A DNA stretch of 64,000 nt, from positions 18,569 to 82,568 of the forward strand of contig DLGT01000108.1 of assembly GCA_002482845.1 (NCBI GenBank), written 5' to 3'. The notes beneath the pieces are model-generated. The model made no database searches. It was not told the DNA's origin and saw only the letters and a list, made by a program, of their open reading frames with translations. Source of the stretch: Saprospiraceae bacterium UBA7687 (lineage in GTDB: Bacteria; Bacteroidota; Bacteroidia; Chitinophagales; Saprospiraceae). Position 1 is the stretch's first letter. Every line of letters starts with the position of its first letter. Shown piece after piece: positions 63,628-64,000 of the stretch. The position numbers were made by a program, and so were the translations under genes.

Positions 63628-64000
63628 TATGTGGTTTTTATAAAAAATGGTAGTTTTGGTGAGTTTAGGGTTAGAATAAGCAGATATTCAGACTTGTGCT
63701 GGCTTTTGATTTTTTGTTATATACGCTGGTATAAAGATAAGTTTTTTTGACAAGAAAATGGAAAGGTTTTGAAGATTTTTTAATGAAAAATTTAAGTACC
63801 GCTAAGGCTAAAAGGCGGTAAGGTATGTCAAATATCGGTAGCACTTCTTTTGTGTTTTTGTTCGGTACCTAAAGGCATGGGGATTAGGTTTCAATTTTGT
63901 TTTTTCTACCTATATTTTGTATCTAACGGGACAGGTTTTCGATGTCATTTGGTTTAGTTGAGTTTTATATCTCGCTGACTACGCAGATTTCGCAGTTGTT
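63628..64000. other. Non-coding right edge
   Basis: No gene is supported. ACCGCTAAGGCTAAAAGGCGGT near 63797-63820 can form a small hairpin, and the last bases (CTGACTACGCAGATTTCGCAG) resemble an intergenic repeat common in Bacteroidota (recollection). The stretch is cut by the window end. Confidence 0.4.

Noticed and set aside
63472..63750. 92-codon plus-strand ORF over the 11-bp repeat
   Set aside because: It exists only because the repeat is GC-rich and stop-poor; there is no domain, signal peptide or promoter.

Overview
The window is an AT-rich chromosomal segment of a Bacteroidota bacterium, most like the Saprospiraceae and relatives. The evidence is five large secreted proteins with type IX secretion (T9SS) C-terminal sorting domains, TAnnTTTG-type -7 promoter elements just upstream of several genes, almost no Shine-Dalgarno sequences, and a typical gene set (GH3-like proteins, a DUF4175 protein, FtsK, recO, ybeY, a HATPase anti-sigma-like protein, bacilliredoxin). 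Placement below phylum is inference.

Layout. 1-605: a 41-bp tandem repeat and non-coding DNA. 606-10881: two secreted surface proteins, the second of 2049 aa with a P-domain and four ~263-aa modules, separated by a small unknown gene. 11285-14989: a Tat-type pirin divergent from a GMC oxidoreductase and its Tat-lipoprotein small subunit. 15033-18229 (minus strand): an RNA/ribosome repair operon, rtcB2-prfH followed by a TPR gene split by a MITE, with a structured 24-codon leader and terminator in front. 18354-29025: acyl-CoA dehydrogenase, S41-like protease, Na/Pi cotransporter, FAD oxidoreductase, DoxX protein, MopE-repeat protein, GH3 protein and bacilliredoxin. 29108-36550: a 2480-aa protein with 18 SdrD-B-like repeats. 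36915-39976: DUF779 and aldehyde dehydrogenase genes divergent from an AraC regulator. 40046-43493: RNA ligase, glycosyltransferase and anmK. 43531-48690: a broken ATPase gene, an SDR lacking its catalytic Tyr, a DUF429 protein, a T9SS cyanophycinase behind tRNA-Leu(GAG), a second GH3 protein and a small protein. 48697-57020: recO, ybeY, a HATPase, a DUF4175 protein and ftsK. 57511-64000: a saccharopine dehydrogenase-like gene, an AbiE toxin-antitoxin pair with a palindromic operator, an M1 aminopeptidase, a small secreted protein, an 11-bp periodic repeat and non-coding DNA.

Most notable observation. In front of rtcB2-prfH lies what reads as a complete transcription attenuator: a -7 promoter element, a 24-codon ORF, and three mutually exclusive RNA pairings (segment 1:2 over the ORF, 2:3 antiterminator of 12 bp with one bulge, 3:4 intrinsic terminator). 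Because RtcB2-PrfH is known to repair ribosomes cut in the 30S decoding centre, a leader that responds to ribosomes that initiate but fail to elongate would be a direct damage sensor. This model is inference; the pairings are visible in the sequence. The same operon has been hit by a 159-bp MITE carrying perfect 17-bp terminal inverted repeats, and a second, diverged copy lies 7.5 kb away.
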